Below the pieces are notes generated by a model, which did not search any database, had not been told where the DNA came from, and worked only from the letters and a program-made list of their open reading frames with translations. From Gammaproteobacteria bacterium (GTDB taxonomy: Bacteria; Pseudomonadota; Gammaproteobacteria; Pseudomonadales; Azotimanducaceae), in the NCBI GenBank assembly GCA_002726925.1, contig PBTJ01000005.1, positions 23,286-29,624 on the forward strand: a DNA stretch of 6,339 nucleotides, given 5' to 3'. A program made the translations under genes and the position numbers. Positions 5,146 through 6,339 of this stretch are shown here, one piece after another. The stretch's first letter is position 1. Every line of letters begins with the position of its first letter.

Positions 5146-6339
5146 CTAGGGGTGGCTGTGTAACTGCTCGACCAAGTACGCCTTAACCGCATCGATATCA
5201 CAAGGCAGCGCGTGCCGACGCATGGGCAAACCTTTCAGTGCTTCAAGCGTAGGATGCGTGGGTTCACCGCCCGTGGCCTGCTGTACTGCATCTGGAAACT
5301 TTGCCGGGTGAGCCGTTGCGACCACGACGACATCTGTCGATGCCACCTCCTGATCAAGATGATTGCGGGCTGCGTGATAACCCACCGCAGTATGCGGATC
5401 CAAGACATAGCCATACTGCCTGTTCACTTCGTGCATCGCTGCCAGAGTGTCCTTTCGATTTACCGCCACGCTCGACATTAACTGCGTATCCGGCGGTGCG
5501 CCTATGCTAGCGGCGCCGTTGGCAGCGAACTCCTGCATAAACCTGACCAACCGGTCACTGTCTTGCTCAAAGTGATAATACAAAAAGCGCTCAAAGTTGC
5601 TGGCGACCTGAATGTCCATGGCCGGCGACAAAGTTTGGTGTACTTCACCTCGGGCATAGATGCCGGTGGCAAAGAAGCGCGCCAAAATATCGTTGTCGTT
5701 AGTCGCCACTAACAAGTGCGTGATGGGGAACCCCATACGCTGGGCTAAATAGGCGGCAAATACGTTGCCAAAATTGCCCGTCGGCACACAGAAAGCCGCG
5801 CCTGCAGAGCTGCGCAAGCTGGCGTAACCGTAGTAGACAATTTGTGCTAGCACGCGGGCCCAGTTGACCGAGTTGACCGCCCCAAGTTGGTAAGTGGCTT
5901 TGTACTGAGCATCGGCGAAAACGGTTTTCATAATGTTCTGACAATCGTCAAAGCTGCCTTCAACTTCGATGCAGTGCACATTGTCGTCGTCCACCGTGGT
6001 CATTTGCATTTCTTGTAGCAGACTTACGCGACCCTTGGGATACATGATGAAGATGTCGATATTTTGCTGGCCGCGCACGCCGTCAATCGCAGCACTTCCC
6101 GTATCGCCGCTGGTAGCGCCGAGAATATTTAGGCGTTGACCGCGCTCACCGAGCACGTGTGAAAATAGCTTGCCCAGCAGCTGCAACGCCACGTCCTTAA
6201 AGGCCAGCGTCGGTCCGTGAAAGAGCTCCAGCACAGTAATGCCATCGAGTTGTTGCAAAGCGACCACGTCATCGTGGTTAAACGTGGCGTAAGAATCCGC
6301 AATCAAGCCACGCAACGTAGCAGGATCGATGTCATCGAT
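5146..6339 (-). CDS. thrC: Threonine synthase, N-terminus outside window
   Basis: ThrC converts O-phospho-L-homoserine to L-threonine and phosphate with PLP, the last step of the threonine branch of the aspartate pathway. The frame is open from the right edge to the TAG at 5148-5146, giving 397 residues; family members of this longer (E. coli/yeast/Pseudomonas) type have about 430-470, so roughly 70 N-terminal residues are missing. The first visible possible start, a TTG at 6315, is only an internal Leu codon, since homologous sequence continues upstream of it. Visible motifs, counted from the edge: PLP Lys48 in HGPTLAFKD, GATSGDTGSAA at 74-84, VNSVNWARVLAQIVYY in the middle, and the PLP-phosphate loop GNFGN at 188-192. 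The C-terminal DPHTAVG and ATAHPAKFP blocks are also typical. No broken frame is seen. It faces the lysA-yigB cluster tail to tail; its promoter, and any hom gene upstream, would lie beyond the right edge. Confidence 0.96.
   Translation of the reverse strand: MDDIDPATLRGLIADSYATFNHDDVVALQQLDGITVLELFHGPTLAFKDVALQLLGKLFSHVLGERGQRLNILGATSGDTGSAAIDGVRGQQNIDIFIMYPKGRVSLLQEMQMTTVDDDNVHCIEVEGSFDDCQNIMKTVFADAQYKATYQLGAVNSVNWARVLAQIVYYGYASLRSSAGAAFCVPTGNFGNVFAAYLAQRMGFPITHLLVATNDNDILARFFATGIYARGEVHQTLSPAMDIQVASNFERFLYYHFEQDSDRLVRFMQEFAANGAASIGAPPDTQLMSSVAVNRKDTLAAMHEVNRQYGYVLDPHTAVGYHAARNHLDQEVASTDVVVVATAHPAKFPDAVQQATGGEPTHPTLEALKGLPMRRHALPCDIDAVKAYLVEQLHSHP

Noticed and set aside
5212..5510. Open frames on the + strand opposite thrC
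   Set aside because: Shadows of the conserved thrC frame, without ribosome binding sites or recognisable domains.
1..6339. A dif recombination site
   Set aside because: I saw no sequence resembling the paired XerC/XerD binding arms; dif normally lies at the terminus, far from xerC.
6325..6339. Repeated ATCGAT at the right edge
   Set aside because: It encodes in-frame Ile/Asp residues of thrC and is too short to judge at the window edge.

Overview
The window looks like ordinary chromosomal housekeeping DNA from a proteobacterium, most likely a gammaproteobacterium. The basis is gene order: dapF - DUF484 (yigA) - xerC - HAD phosphatase (yigB) is the arrangement around E. coli xerC, and lysA directly ahead of dapF is the Pseudomonas-like version. 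The protein motifs are standard for these families. I cannot name a genus from sequence alone. Base composition looks even across the window, and I see no insertion sequence, tRNA, rRNA, CRISPR array or prophage gene.

Layout, left to right. Positions 2-580 (+) hold the C-terminal 192 residues of argininosuccinate lyase (argH), cut by the left edge. A 49-base gap carries the lysA ribosome binding site and no separate gene. lysA (630-1931), dapF (1943-2785), yigA/DUF484 (2782-3477), xerC (3474-4409) and yigB (4406-5137) follow on the + strand with almost no spacing. Three of the junctions are 4-base NTGA stop/start overlaps (ATGA, GTGA, TTGA). The lysA/dapF junction also has a TTGA, although an ATG 15 bases further on fits DapF better. 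Eight bases after the yigB stop lies the stop of thrC (5146-6339, - strand), which runs off the right edge without its first roughly 70 residues. No stretch over 300 bases lacks a gene.

How the genes fit together. DapF converts LL-diaminopimelate to the meso form, and LysA decarboxylates meso-diaminopimelate to L-lysine; meso-diaminopimelate also goes into peptidoglycan. ThrC ends the threonine branch of the same aspartate pathway, and ArgH makes arginine from argininosuccinate. XerC is the chromosome-dimer-resolving recombinase. YigB is a small-molecule HAD phosphatase, and DUF484 is of unknown function but habitually sits beside xerC.

I looked for a new system and did not find one; the protein content is conventional. 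The points worth a second look are small: a perfect 16-bp palindrome at the argH/lysA junction, a His/Thr/Ser-rich insertion in LysA, mutually exclusive hairpins in an extended XerC tail just before the yigB start, the chain of NTGA overlaps with non-ATG starts, and a very tight convergent junction with thrC.
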